NCBI RefSeq assembly: GCF_001661265.1 | Contig: NW_017567021.1 | Span: forward strand, 1-64,000 | DNA length: 64,000 nt | Direction of reading: 5' to 3' | Origin: Saitoella complicata NRRL Y-17804 | Taxonomy: Eukaryota > Ascomycota > Saitoellomycetes > Saitoellales > Saitoellaceae | In this document: piece after piece, positions 41,424 to 52,093 of the stretch | Position numbering within the stretch: the first letter of the stretch is position 1 | How the letters are laid out: each line of letters opens with the position of its first letter | The notes under the pieces: generated by a model | The model's database searches: none | What the model saw: the letters and a program-made list of their open reading frames with translations, nothing else | What the model was told of the DNA's origin: nothing | Program-made: the position numbers and the translations under genes

Positions 41424-43784
41424 CTACTCCGCATTACGCACTTCATCCTCTTCAGCGATACTCTCCCCTCTCGCTCCGTGATGAACTTCCCATCCGCTCG
41501 GCTTTCGATCACCCAGCTTAGGCCGTGTAAGACCCGCATCTCTAGCTATACTCTTGAATCGCACCGTCTCCGTAGCACCTCCAATTCCCACCACGCTCGT
41601 TCTGTCCATGATCAAAGGCGCCGACGTACTCGCGCTCATCCGCGTCCTCATCGCATCGATGTACTTGTCCGTCTTGCCGCCAGGTATAATAATCTCGATA
41701 TCTTGGAAACCGTTCGTCAAGTCATCCTCAAGTGTTGACGCCCGTGAATGAGAAGCATTTATCAGTGATGGGGTATCACTCGGAACAGGCCAGCGCTCGA
41801 CGAAACAGGTATCACACGCTCGTGCAGCACGATACACTTGTTCTGCTCCATCCTCCTTGCGATTCTTGTCATATAACTGACTTGGAATGAGAAATTGCTT
41901 CGTCGAACATCCGTAGCATATGCATTTACCGCAGAGACGACAGTGGTGCCTTCGTCGGAACATGGTGAAGGGCTGATTGCAGAGTTGACACTCGGGTGCT
42001 CTGTCATCCGGAACCCAGACTGGTGCGGAGTAGTTGCGAACAACCGGACGGTCAGACGCGCAAGTGGATTCGGTGGATGGTTGTAGCTTGCGACGATCAA
42101 CAACTCGAAGTGTCATCCGTGCTCTGAGATGATCTTCCTTCGCCCTCGAGATCGCCTCCATCCACTCTTCCTTCTCCTTTGCCGTTGCACTATATACGAC
42201 AAAGCTCTTCAGGCAACTGACCATCGTCCAGGAGTTCTTCAGCTTGGCAATGCGATCGTCATTTTCGGCGTCCGCTGAAGTCTCACTCTCAACCTGTATG
42301 CCAACACCGTCGTCCTCGAGCTTAAGCTCATCCAGCATGATGCGTCTATTGAAGTAGTAGAACGTGCCTTCAGCCAGATTCAGGGGTAACGTGGGTGTTG
42401 CGTATATCAAACAGTCCGAAAAGAGGAGAAATTCTCTTCTCTGGTGGTTGCGACGTCCTACCTTATACAACAAGCCCCGCTTGATGAATTTTCGGCTTGG
42501 AACGGACAGGAGAGGCTGATCCAGACCGAACAGCGATCTCTGGATCTGCAGCATTGCGAGCCAATTCTCATATTGACGAATCGTATCGTCAATGAGCGAC
42601 GCGACTACAACACGTCAGCAGGTAAACATGGACATGCGGGCTTGAATGACCTACCTTGCTCGACCAGCCTGAAAGCCTCCAATAGCTTCTCATGATCAGG
42701 ATGTTCTTCATCGGTATATCGAAGCAGATCATGGAGCAAGAGCTTATATCTGTTAATCCTTTCGTTAGCAAGGACATCATACGGTCTAAGAGAAGACCGA
42801 CCTTGGTACTCGTTGCACAGGCAGCAATAAATAACTCCCAAGATCCAAACCCCTCAAAACCTTTTTCCTCTCCGCATCCCCAAGGAACGTCCTAAATGCG
42901 GCATTCTCCCTCGTCTCGTGCTCCATAGCTCCGACCGCACTCGAGAAGTTCCGGCAGTACAGCGCATACATCTTGAGGAAATGACCAACGCCCTCGCTGG
43001 AGAAGATATCACCAAGATGTGAGATTTCGGGATCCCAGCTGCCCAGCATGACATGACCAGTGCAAAGCGGGTCCAGACGGGTAGTTAGGGAGGTCAAGAG
43101 ATGTGTTGATAGGGAGAGAATGTCGGCAAAGTTCTGAAAGATGTCATTCAGACGAGCGCGACTTAGGATAGGTTGAGGCATAGAGAGCGAGTCAATGAGA
43201 GGTTCGACAAAGTACTGTGAGTAATTGTTAGCGCATATGACAATCATTCTCCTTGAATAACGTACCTCCTGTATCACCCACAGACTCTCCACATAACTCC
43301 TCTCAGTCGTCAAGATCTCCTGAGCAACATCCAACCTCTTCTTCATCTTTCTCGACAACGACGTTCTTGTCGCGCCTGAAGCAGTAGTCTCCTCCAACTC
43401 TGGCAACTCATCGACGGTGAACGCCGAGTCACGTCTATCCACACCCCCTTCCTGCACCTCAAATATGCTCCTGGGACTTTGACACTGCTCCTCCCCAACA
43501 CTCGAAGAACCAGCAGATGCCATACTCAGACGAGACGCAGTCGACATAGAACGCGCTGGAGTGCTAGGCCTATTCGCATCTGTGGGTGTCGATGGTTGTC
43601 TCCTAAAAGAGACCATGGTCTGTCGCTTGACATTGACATACGACGGCCGAGATTGGTGTTGGTGAAAGGACCGTCTTTTCGGAACCGGCGTAGTTTCCAC
43701 ATCCTCTGGACCAAACGCCCCTAATGGCGGCACAGGCTCATCTGTCTCTGGCGAGGCCGGCGGTGTAACATAACTGTCTGCCAT
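41424..43784 (-). CDS. FGD-type Rho guanine nucleotide exchange factor (DH-PH-FYVE)
   Basis: Four exons: 43784-43266, 43214-42802, 42749-42655 and 42604-41424; introns are 51, 52 and 50 bp. The protein is 735 residues. The N-terminus is Ser/Thr/Pro-rich and disordered. The DH (RhoGEF) domain runs about residues 155-350, from RLDVAQEILTTERSYVESLW to LLLPVQRVPRYKLLLHDLL, a motif assembled across intron 2. A PH domain follows (about 380-500: FIKRGLLYKVGRRNHQRREF; LFSDCLIYATP), then a FYVE zinc finger (WVPDDRAPECQLC, FRRRHHCRLCGKCICYGCS) that should bind PI3P on endosomes. The likely role is activating a Rho/Cdc42-type GTPase at endosomal membranes. Start is the ATG giving MADSYVTPPASPETD; the open frame upstream is not conserved-looking. 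Confidence 0.9.
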
Positions 43785-44297
43785 GGCTGTGCTCGTCCTT
43801 GACACTGACAATGCTATCTTGTTGAAACACAGAAGTGATGGAGTCAAAGAGAAGAAGACGAACGGTAGAGCAAAGAAAAAAGGAAGCAAGGGCTGAAAGC
43901 GGCTGACGTAGCGGGCGGTTACGTTCCAAATTGATGAAGCGGTACAAACAACGCCGAGCTGTGAATATATCGCGGGGGGGGACACAGGATCCGTGCACGA
44001 TGCAGGACGGAGATAGCGATTGGCTGACAGCACGCGATTCTTACATACGTGGTTTAATCAAAGTTCATTCTAATAATGTCCATGGCCATAAAAACGCCGG
44101 TTTGTGGTCCGTTGCATGAGTCATCGATGTCCGTTCCGTTTCCCACCCGCTCTCCACCACCTCGGCAAGTAACAGCCATCTCCGCATTCATACTCAAGCC
44201 GTTTCTTAAAGTAACTTCCTAGCTCCTCTTCCCTTCACCCTCATACCAGAGATATGCTTTGTAATCCGTGTACTTATCAAGAAACTAGTCCCCACCG
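43785..44297. other. intergenic, no gene seen
   Basis: Promoter side of the FGD-like gene; contains a run of nine G at about 43973-43981 and no supported frame. Confidence 0.55.
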
Positions 44298-45261
44298 TTA
44301 GTTGCTCTCTTCACACGCTCTGACGGGTCTGCACACCTCGCGATTCTTGCACCCCTCAAAAGTCATTCGATCAAGCCACTCATCCTCCTGAGGCTTTTTC
44401 TTGACGACAAGAGTCATTGGAAATAAGTTCAATCCCGGGATGGAGTGCATCCTCCCGTAGTCCTGAGCACAAAGGTCCGGGATCATCCGCATAAACAGGA
44501 TGTCGTACTTGTAGTCATCATTTGGATTTGGCATCTGTGAATCCATGATCAGTCACGGCGGGTTTGCTGCGTTGATATGGGTTCACCATGACGTTCTCGA
44601 CAAGCTTTGGTATGTACGGCAATTCTGGACTTCCACTACTCTCTCTGTCGTCCCTCAACCATGTCACAACCTTCTCCGCTAGCCCTACATCAGGTTCAGT
44701 GTTTTCCGGCGTGAGATTGGGTCGGACAGTCCGCTCTAAAGTTTCCGTCGGTGAAAGGGTTTTGCCTTTCTTCGATATGGTATGGGGAGCCTGGCCAGCT
44801 GATCCTGATGGCTCCTGTGTGCGGAGCGTTAGTCATAACTTGCGTGTGTAAATCACCGCTCAGCTGACACATACCTGCACCGGATGGTCTTCATCCAACG
44901 TCTTCTCGACTTCTTCTTTCTTTGCACTACCTGCTTTATCAGAGGGTGGGTCAGGAGGCGTAATCGGAGGTGACACAAGTGAGGATGAAGGTTCAGCGCT
45001 CTTTTTCTCCTCTGCAATGAGTCCGAGGGTTCCGAGATGTCTTGGACTGGCCTTGTTGGAATTTATCTCCTGCAATTCACTCGGAGGCTTTGGCGTCAAT
45101 GACCGCCTTCCAGCCGGCTGAACAGGTGTTATAGACGTAGCATTTGCCACCGGGATACTCTCGTTCCTCGTCTTCCTTCTTGGTACAGGACGCGGCGAGG
45201 ATCGATGAGCATTCAACGGGGCCCGTGTAAGCTTCGACCCAGGAAGTTTCGTGCGAGGCAT
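44298..45261 (-). CDS. hypothetical three-exon protein
   Basis: Three exons, all phase 0: 45261-44875, 44814-44587 and 44534-44298; introns are 60 and 52 bp with GT-AG ends and CTAAC or CTGAT branch points. The product is 283 residues. The N-terminal half is basic, Ser/Pro-rich and probably disordered (TPKPPSELQEINSNK; LVSPPITPPDPPSDK). The C-terminal part looks folded: TLERTVRPNLTPENTEPDVG, DDYKYDILFMRMIPDLCAQ, then MTFEGCKNREVCRPVRAC. No family is recognised. The clean splice pattern and the conserved-looking C-terminus support a real gene. The first true ATG (45261) is used. Function is unknown; a short protein-interaction module is a guess. Confidence 0.6.
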
Positions 45262-45712
45262 AGGCAATATGAATTAGCAGACAGTCAGGTCAAAGAATGA
45301 GCAATGAATAATGAATAGCAGAAGAAGAGCTCAGAGCATTGCCAAGACTGGTGAAGTTGTTGGGTTGTATGCGCTGGGGTTCATTGAGGTCATGAGGGTG
45401 AGTCGGGAGCGCGAGGTGCATGAATCGAAATCGAATACGCGGCGGGTCACACGCTTGAATCTCGCTTGTAGCGACCATTGACTCGGTATGAGCAAGTGCC
45501 GTTGACGGCCTTTGAAAGTCTATCTCATCCGGATAAATGCTACCAAAATTTTGGTATATGCCTAGGAGCGCTATGCTGACTCTCCTGTATCGTACAACGT
45601 TGCATCCCCACCATCCTCCCCAAAGAGACACGGGCCCTCGCAGCTGCGCTCTGCAGCTGCTGGTTATTTGCTTCTACAATTACTTTTGATAAACCTTGCC
45701 AATTATCATACT
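45262..45712. other. intergenic, no gene seen
   Basis: Promoter of the hypothetical gene and 3' side of acylphosphatase; only a low-quality frame of just over 100 codons on the minus strand. Confidence 0.5.
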
Positions 45713-46048
45713 TCAATGACGAAGCGTTGACTTCTGGACAAATCCAGTTTCTCCGGACACCTGCTGAATTTCCTTCTGCTTCACATCATCCACCCGCCCA
45801 GGACCCTCATACAACCCCTTAACGAAATCCTTAAGAATGGCCGGATTGGTCGACTGTGCTTCGCCCTGTACAGTATCATTGCCTAATCCCAGGATTAGCA
45901 ACCATCGTGGGAGGGGATAGAGAATGATCATACTCGTGTTACGACAGTACCCGGTAATCCCACCGATTGACTTGGCGAGATCGATAGTGAATTGACGGAA
46001 ACCGACGCCTTGGACGTTTCCGAAGACTTCGAAAGCGACCCGTGACAT
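45713..46048 (-). CDS. acylphosphatase
   Basis: Two exons, 46048-45934 and 45882-45713, with a 51-bp in-frame intron (GTATGA...TTAG); 94 residues spliced, the usual length. It hydrolyses carboxyl-phosphate bonds such as in 1,3-bisphosphoglycerate. The phosphate loop VFGNVQGVGFRQF contains the catalytic Arg, and GITGYCRNTSNDTVQGEAQ, which forms only after splicing, contains the catalytic Asn. Because the intron length is a multiple of three and has no stop, an unspliced call would insert 17 foreign residues next to the active-site Asn. The ATG gives MSRVAFEVFG. It follows a broken amidohydrolase on the same strand. Confidence 0.9.
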   Translation of the reverse strand: MSRVAFEVFGNVQGVGFRQFTIDLAKSIGGITGYCRNTSMIILYPLPRWLLILGLGNDTVQGEAQSTNPAILKDFVKGLYEGPGRVDDVKQKEIQQVSGETGFVQKSTLRH

Positions 46049-46147
46049 GATTTTGATGGCTAACTGAGATTGGGGTTCGGTGGAGGTAAACCTCGGAATT
46101 CACAGGTTAGCGATGACGTCACGGGACTTCGCGGTATCGATAAGGGT

Positions 46148-46960
46148 TCAGTCAGCGTCTGGAAGGAGGGCTGCTGAACGAAGAAAGGCACTGGAATGTA
46201 TTGATGAGATGATACGACCTCTTTCAGGCTTGTTCTTGAGCGCTTCCTTCATCTGCCCCCTCGTCACGCCATTGGGGTTCGGTACCCACGGCTCCCTGCC
46301 TAATCCGAGTAGCCTACCGGTGAGCGATGGTAAGGCACCTCCAGCATGCGAGAAACCCACTGAGTATTCGGAGAACGGGCGGTGGTGTTAGCGTAGAGCA
46401 TATCCACGATCGTCCTTGCAGTCTCAAATGCTACTTCGAGAAGAGGAGCTGGGCGCCCAAGATCTGAGGGTGCATAAGCATCCGGATGCGCAAAGACAGT
46501 TGCTCCAAGCTCATTCAACTTGGTCCGCAAAGAATCAAAACTCGAATCGGACAAGTAGACTCCGTTGTATCGACATGTGACTGCGTAACCATCCGCCTTG
46601 ATCCTCTCAACGCCCTTCTCCCACCTCTCCACCTCCTCTAAGGCAGCATCAACGTTATCCGTAGGTAATGTCGCAAGGAAGCCAAAACTCATGGGATAAT
46701 CCCTAACTAACGAAAAGCAGCATACTCATTACTGGCCTTCATTGCATCCAATCCTTTCGGAATGTTCGAGAGTAAGAGCATCTGTCTCCCGGCTTTATCC
46801 ATATAAGCCAACGTCGCTTCCGGCGACCATTGAGGTGGCTCCGGATCATGAAATTCTCGTTCTTCATGGCTTCCCATTTGGCTACACGTTCCTCCTCGGT
46901 CATTGGTGGGTAGAAGTGGCCATGGATATCGATCTAGTTGTTCGGTTTGATCAAGGGCAT
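46148..46960 (-). pseudogene. amidohydrolase-2 (ACMSD-like), broken
   Basis: Fragments in successive frames give the order of a metal-dependent amidohydrolase/decarboxylase. ATG 46960 gives MPLIKPNN, then TAG in frame, then IDIHGHFYPP with the metal-binding HxH. PEPPQWSPEATLAYMDKAG and IPKGLDAMKASNEYAA follow in a second frame. RDYPMSFGFLATLPTDN and ATVFAHPDAYAPSDLGRPAP (HP motif) come in a third, and FSHAGGALPSLTGRLLGLG in a fourth. After GVTRGQMKEALKN the sequence loses family character, so the metal-binding C-terminus is missing. At least one nonsense codon and about three frameshifts are visible, with none explained by GT-AG introns. An intact relative would act on an aromatic or cyclic carboxylate in the cytosol. 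It is an isolated dead gene within a housekeeping block. Confidence 0.7.
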
Positions 46961-47520
46961 ACTTTTAGAGCGGGTGGACAGAGATTGCTGCGTAGGTGCT
47001 TGTTGATGGAGGACTTAGCTGAACTATGGTACAGAGCTTACAGCTGCTGAACCGTTAGTTCACCTCAGTAACGAGCTGCAATATCTGCTTGACGTCAGTT
47101 GATGCAGGGTGCGGCAATCGTTGCCGACGCATTGTTTTCGTCCGAAAACTGAAGTCATTCAAATAATGGGAAGGAAAACTGTAACGCTCGATCGATCTGA
47201 AAAGTAACATAGAAGAGGCAGCCCCTGGCCACAATTCTATGATGCGGTCCTCTGTCTCAAGCTCTCTTCGCGGAGATTTACGCTAGCTCATGGTTCCGAA
47301 TTGCCGCTTCGGGAAGTTGGAGTACGACGCTAAGGGCTCCCGGCCTCCCCAAAGAAGACTGACGTAGACGGCTCTTGATGGTTCTTGTTAGGGTAGCTGC
47401 TCCTCCCTGGTATCACATAAGTAGCAAGCTTCTGCCTTCCCCGAATACTCCCTCCAACTTCCACTCGCCCACTTCTTCCTCTTACCAAACCCACAAACAA
47501 CCACTCTCCACTCATCAAAA
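46961..47520. other. intergenic, no gene seen
   Basis: No supported frame or RNA; it leads into the promoter of the Ser-rich hypothetical gene. Confidence 0.55.
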
Positions 47521-48441
47521 ATGCTGTCGAACACTTCCATCGCCACCAGCACGGCCTCCAGTATGTCCGTGTCTGCCGTACCTCGTCAGGTCCGCTTCTA
47601 CACACACCTCAACACCCATATCTCCCTCATCCCCAACACATCTGCAAGGTCCAGTATCGAGATCACAGCCAACGCCTACGATGACCCCAACTACGAAGTT
47701 CCTTCTTGTTCCCCAAAGCGCGTCACAATTGTTGCAGACGTGCGCTCACCCAGCAGATCCCGCGAGCACCACAGGAGACAGGCCCTCCTCCGACATGCTG
47801 AACGCGGAGAAGCCTCCCTCGTCCGCGCGAAGCAAGAGGGCCTCATCACGACTCTCCGCAAGAAATGGTTTACAAATGATCCCAAGAAACCTCGTCTCGG
47901 TGAACTTGATCTGTTGAAACTCGCTGTGTACCCGTACACGGGTGGTATCATCGAACGGCCTTCATCCGAGTCCTCCTGTGTGGATGATTCGAGTATTGCG
48001 AGTGTTCCGATTATCTGGATTCCGCCGCCTCCGATCGAGCTTGCGGACGTTATTGGTCCGTGTCCGGGTACCAGGAAATCTGCGCCTGAGTCGAAGCTCA
48101 GCCAGATCGTGAAGAAGAGCAAGAACCTTTTCTCGATCTCGCCTAAGAAGACCAAACAGAACGGACCTAAGAGGTTCCGCACTTCGCTCCCGGCAATGCC
48201 CAGCAGATTCACTGAAAATTTCGAAGATATTGAACCCCTCCCGAGCCTCTCAAGTCTTCGTGATGACTCTGGCCCGAGATTGTCGGATTGTAGCGGGGAT
48301 CTTCTTGCACAAGTCAGTTCTCTGGGCAGCGTGCGTTCATCCGTCGAATCGACCTCCTTGAGGTCTCCGCTTGAGGACTTTCACTCAGCCGTGTCGCACA
48401 CGGAGAAAGAAGAGAGGGACTCCGACTCTGCGTTCGCGTGA
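47521..48441 (+). CDS. hypothetical Ser-rich protein
   Basis: Intronless, 306 residues, no family recognised. The N-terminal third is Ser/Thr-rich. A basic helical stretch near residues 78-115 (SRSREHHRRQALLRHAERGE) and a compact segment at about 120-180 (ITTLRKKWFTNDPKKPRLGE; IWIPPPPIELADVIGPCPG) look like the conserved part. The tail has repeated SS-D/E patches (SLSSLRDDSGPRLSD; SVSHTEKEERDSDS-like) and may be phosphorylated. Charged, Ser-rich composition without signal or membrane segment suggests a cytosolic or nuclear protein. The coding bias and long open frame support a real gene. Confidence 0.65.
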   Translation: MLSNTSIATSTASSMSVSAVPRQVRFYTHLNTHISLIPNTSARSSIEITANAYDDPNYEVPSCSPKRVTIVADVRSPSRSREHHRRQALLRHAERGEASLVRAKQEGLITTLRKKWFTNDPKKPRLGELDLLKLAVYPYTGGIIERPSSESSCVDDSSIASVPIIWIPPPPIELADVIGPCPGTRKSAPESKLSQIVKKSKNLFSISPKKTKQNGPKRFRTSLPAMPSRFTENFEDIEPLPSLSSLRDDSGPRLSDCSGDLLAQVSSLGSVRSSVESTSLRSPLEDFHSAVSHTEKEERDSDSAFA

Positions 48442-48726
48442 ATTCGAAGAGCGCTTGAATGTGGGAATTTCATCGGGTTTGTATAGGTTATGAAGTAGAT
48501 ATTTGGGTTTATAAGAGCCCATTTGTTGGAGAGCTGTAAAGTCAGATATGATTGAAAATGCTTTTAGGCGACCATGATGCTCTCTCTCACGTTCTGCTGA
48601 ACCGTCGAGCTCCTCCTCACCAATGCACGGGCCTGCAACCTGACGTCGAACGTCCGACCCGCAATAAATACGTCGGTGAGCTCGATGACAATGTCGACCT
48701 CCATATTGAACCATCGATCCATTACC

Positions 48727-49134
48727 ATGTCTACTCAAGCTGCTACAAAGATCCGAACATCCGTCATGGTCTTCCATCACATCTACTCTTCCAAGAAGCG
48801 CCGTGCCATGAAAGAATGGGCACAAGACGCAAACCTCGGCGCACTCTGCAAAGTCGGAAATGCGGGGATCCTCGTCGTCGAAGGACCAGACGAGATAGTG
48901 CAAGACTACGTATCTAAAGTCAAGCAAATGCGCTGGCAAAGCTGTCACCTCCGCTCGGAACGTATCCGCGAAGACGATCCTCCGGCCCGTTCTAAGGGGA
49001 AGGGGAAGAAAGAGGAGCCTCAGCCTAGACTGAAAGATTGCGCCGGTTATGTGGAGTATGAGAAGGTGTCGGAACTTAACAGCCAAATGGATAAATTCGG
49101 TCTTCAAGGGATGATCAAAGAAGCGCTCTTCTAA
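48727..49134 (+). CDS. small RWDD2/Prp3-C-terminal-like (DUF1115) protein
   Basis: Intronless, 135 residues. The core (VFHHIYSSKKRRAMKEWAQD; GNAGILVVEGPDEIVQDYV; MRWQSCHLRSER) matches the DUF1115 domain found at the C-termini of Prp3 and RWDD2 proteins. Usual RWDD2 proteins have an N-terminal RWD domain that is not visible upstream, so this is a stand-alone version or its 5' exon was missed. The ATG giving MSTQAATKIRTS is chosen; the open frame starts 17 codons earlier (48676) with low-complexity residues. Role unknown; RNA-processing or ubiquitin-related roles are only suggested by the family. Confidence 0.7.
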   Translation: MSTQAATKIRTSVMVFHHIYSSKKRRAMKEWAQDANLGALCKVGNAGILVVEGPDEIVQDYVSKVKQMRWQSCHLRSERIREDDPPARSKGKGKKEEPQPRLKDCAGYVEYEKVSELNSQMDKFGLQGMIKEALF

Positions 49135-49566
49135 GTTGCGGAACCTGAACAAACGCGACCTCCAGCGGCACACATGGTGACAGTCAAGCAGGCGTAGCAT
49201 TGGCGGCCTCGAACCTCGCCAGTACTGCGACAGTTTATCAAAACACCACATTCATGATCGTCATCAATGAACGACGGGCAAGGCTCCTCGACCAGACTGC
49301 CATACTAGCAGAACAGAGGGCAACGCAAGTCGCGTGAAGCAGTATCCTCCCTGTTCGCCTTACTTTGACTTGGGTTTCTTCGTGCTTGAGACGCAGGCCG
49401 TGTCGCTTTAGTTCATCTAATACCTCATCCGTCGTGTCTGGTTGGGGCAACGACGAATAGAGGAGAGAGACGAGATCAGCGGTCCGACCTCGGTCAAGAT
49501 ATAAAAGCGCGTTAGTTAAATACTTGCAAATGCTGTACCAAAAAAACCAACGGTTACCACACTACC
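49131..49566 (-). other. coding-like stretch on minus strand, gene status uncertain
   Basis: Reading from about 49560, a stretch without ATG gives protein-like sequence (KYLTNALLYLDRGRTADLV; SSLPQPDTTDEVLDELKRHG; LRLKHEETQVK). A possible 51-bp GTAAGG...CTAG intron then leads to YGSLVEEPCPSFIDDDHECG and a Cys-containing end with TAG at 49131-49133, overlapping the stop of the converging DUF1115 gene. A TACAG acceptor lies near its start, so an upstream exon may be missing. No family is recognised. It could be a gene remnant or part of a small unannotated gene. Confidence 0.3.
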
Positions 49567-49579
49567 CTACTCAGAAACC

Positions 49580-51562
49580 TCACACGTTTGCAACCCTGTG
49601 CACTAAATCTTTCCAAGCTCCCCGACTCCTCCTATACCTCCCGGGGAACCCACCTACGTTCCTAACTACCGGCGCCTTCTTCGCAAACACAACCTGATCC
49701 GCTTGAGCGCTGATCACCTTATACCCTTGCTCCCTCAATGTGCGGTAATGGAACTGGTACATGGCCACATTATGGACGCGCCCAAGGAGAGAGACGACAT
49801 CTACATCAGGGTAGGGTTTGCGATCCTTGGTCTTGTGCTCGCCCAGTGCCATCTGGATGACACTGCCGTGGCGGGGGCTGTACGAGAGGAGTTGAAGATC
49901 CCACTTCGCGTGACGGAGAGGTTTAGCCTCCTCCTCGCCCTCTACGTCCGATATCCCAGCCTCGGCGTCCGGAGTGGCAGCATCCGTCGCAGTCGTCACA
50001 GCAGTCTTCGCAGCTGAGACTGCAGCCCTGCTGGGCCTCTTCACCTCCTCAAGACCTTTCGCAACCTCAGCCCTAACCTGCGCAACATTCTCCTGGATAT
50101 CAGCAGCAGTCCTGACGTCGACATCGGGCATTGTCCTACCCAAACCCCACGAACGCGCAGCTTCCTCAGCTCGTATTTTTTCTTCAATGTCGTGAAGACC
50201 GCCGGGACGTTTGAGAATGGCACGGACGCTCTCGGCGGTGGAGTTGAAGAAATCCTGTGGTGCCCAACGCGGGAGTTTCTGGGATAATTCAACAGGTTTG
50301 GGAGGAACGACAGATTGCGCAGCAGGCTCGTCCTTAGGCTTGGGAGACGAAGCTTGCTCTTGCTTCTTCTCCTTAACCACCGGCGCCTCCGCAACATCAG
50401 CAAGGACAGGATCGACTTGTACAGGATCATCCTTCTTCGCCTTCGCCATCTCGGCCGTAATTTCCTCCTCCAAAGATAACCCCGGGGTCATCGGTAACGC
50501 CTCCGGCATCCTCTGATCACTCTCCCCCTTCCTCTTCCACACCTTCATCTTCCAAATCTCCTTCGCTCCCTTCTTCCTCAGTTCCGACACTGCAGTCCTC
50601 AGATCAGACCTCAACGCCGGATCCGCAAAAACATCGGCCTCAAAGGCAGGGAGGAGGTAGTAATACCAGTGGCCTGCCTCACCCTGGGCGGTCACGCAGT
50701 AGTGCTTGGAGGACGTTCGTTGGGCGTGCGCGGGAATGGCAGAGGACATGGTTTTGATCCAGGCTTTTTGGGCTGATTTGGAGTTGTTGACTGTTGTCAT
50801 AGCTTCGGCGTCGGCCTCGTCCTTTGCCTGTGCGGCAACCTGCTCCTCCGGGACCTCCTCATTCTTCGCAGCTGCAGCTTTGCTGGGTTGAGCAGCAGCC
50901 GCTGGGGCTGCCTTCCGAGCACGCAGCCAGATAGTCTCCTGGTTCGGCCCAGTAATCTCAACGAGTTCGTCGCATCCATACTGTCTCTCGGCAAAACGCT
51001 GGTGAAGTAACAAAGCACAAGCAACCGTATACTCCATAGCTGCCGCCTTGCCCCCCCTCATGTCCTCCAACGAAAAACGCAATGGAATAGTCAATGGTAT
51101 TGCCTTGGGGTTTGCTGAATTTCCCCACACAAGCTCAACAGTCTGCGGAATGCCAGACTCCAAATGCTCGGCAAGTGCCTTTTTCGCCTCCTCCAACTCC
51201 TCCATCTGCTCAACATCAGGCAGACGGTACCTATGCCGACCTTGTTCCGCCACTTGCTCCTCAACAGGCTCTTGTGCATCCCAAGTATAAGGACGTGCAG
51301 ATCTCGCCCCCTGTGCCGTTCCACAGCGCTTCAACGTGATGGGATCAATGAAGTCCGCTTCCTCCTCCCCCTCACGCGGAAAATTCTTGCTCCTGCGAAC
51401 GGGGCCGGTTCCCGGGTCAGCTACAGAAGAGGCGGCGTCGAACTTGCGTTTGGTAGCAAAGAGAAATGTCCTGAATTGAAGAGAACGGTTGTAGGCGCAG
51501 TTGGATCCGGTCCTAAGTATCTGCACGCGGACACTACGTCCGACGAGCCCGAAGACGGTCAT
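49580..51562 (-). CDS. hypothetical protein, probably mitochondrial
   Basis: Intronless, 660 residues, no family recognised. The N-terminus (MTVFGLVGRSVRVQILRTGS; FLFATKRKF) is basic and amphipathic and could be a mitochondrial presequence. Folded-looking regions are residues about 115-225 (LPDVEQMEELEEAKKALAEH; QTVELVWGNSANPKAIPLTI; FAERQYGCDELVEITGPNQE) and the C-terminus (WDLQLLSYSPRHGSVIQMAL; VVSLLGRVHNVAMYQFHYR; GRYRRSRGAWKDLVHRVANV). Between them lie Ala/Lys/Glu-rich, low-complexity linkers. The Arg-rich end could bind RNA. A role in mitochondrial gene expression is a guess from architecture only. A (TA)n tract lies about 140 bp before the ATG. Confidence 0.6.
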   Translation of the reverse strand: MTVFGLVGRSVRVQILRTGSNCAYNRSLQFRTFLFATKRKFDAASSVADPGTGPVRRSKNFPREGEEEADFIDPITLKRCGTAQGARSARPYTWDAQEPVEEQVAEQGRHRYRLPDVEQMEELEEAKKALAEHLESGIPQTVELVWGNSANPKAIPLTIPLRFSLEDMRGGKAAAMEYTVACALLLHQRFAERQYGCDELVEITGPNQETIWLRARKAAPAAAAQPSKAAAAKNEEVPEEQVAAQAKDEADAEAMTTVNNSKSAQKAWIKTMSSAIPAHAQRTSSKHYCVTAQGEAGHWYYYLLPAFEADVFADPALRSDLRTAVSELRKKGAKEIWKMKVWKRKGESDQRMPEALPMTPGLSLEEEITAEMAKAKKDDPVQVDPVLADVAEAPVVKEKKQEQASSPKPKDEPAAQSVVPPKPVELSQKLPRWAPQDFFNSTAESVRAILKRPGGLHDIEEKIRAEEAARSWGLGRTMPDVDVRTAADIQENVAQVRAEVAKGLEEVKRPSRAAVSAAKTAVTTATDAATPDAEAGISDVEGEEEAKPLRHAKWDLQLLSYSPRHGSVIQMALGEHKTKDRKPYPDVDVVSLLGRVHNVAMYQFHYRTLREQGYKVISAQADQVVFAKKAPVVRNVGGFPGRYRRSRGAWKDLVHRVANV

Positions 51563-52093
51563 GGTGAACTGAGGTAGCTGAAGAAGACCAGTGGTCGATT
51601 GACAAGAGACAAAACCAATGGACCAGTCCCTCCCGACAATTGATCGTCGTCGTCCGCGTCAGCTAGGAGGACCCAGGCAATATACACATGCTGGGTGCTA
51701 TATATATATATATATGTATCTCATTGCCGGCGGGGTAGTCACGTCACATGCCCTTATCGCGGCCGGTGCCCTTTTTGCGTGCGCGCAGAATCCGCGTGAC
51801 GATGTGAAACCCCGTGGGAAAACCCGAAACATCGTGAGAAGAGAGAAAAGAGATGTTGGTTTGTGATGATCAGGTATATCCGTTGCCATTTGCATGGGAA
51901 GCAAAAGCAGAATAACAGCTGCAAACAAAACAACACATTGCCAACGGCCGTGGCATCAAATCCAAGCAAAACGAACAATATAACCAAGACAACGTGCACA
52001 AAAGCGAGACAAGACTCCAGAAACCCAACAGCAAGCACAAAAACGATCCCAAACAAAGCCAGACTATTACGCGTATATCTTGCATGAACCCAT
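51563..52093. other. intergenic, no gene seen
   Basis: Promoter side of the 660-residue gene (with the TA tract) and 3' side of the KIN4-like kinase. No supported frame. Confidence 0.55.
51699..51715. repeat. (TA)n microsatellite, 17 bp
   Basis: Uninterrupted TA dinucleotides about 140 bp before the ATG at 51562; may act as the TATA region of that gene. Confidence 0.85.
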
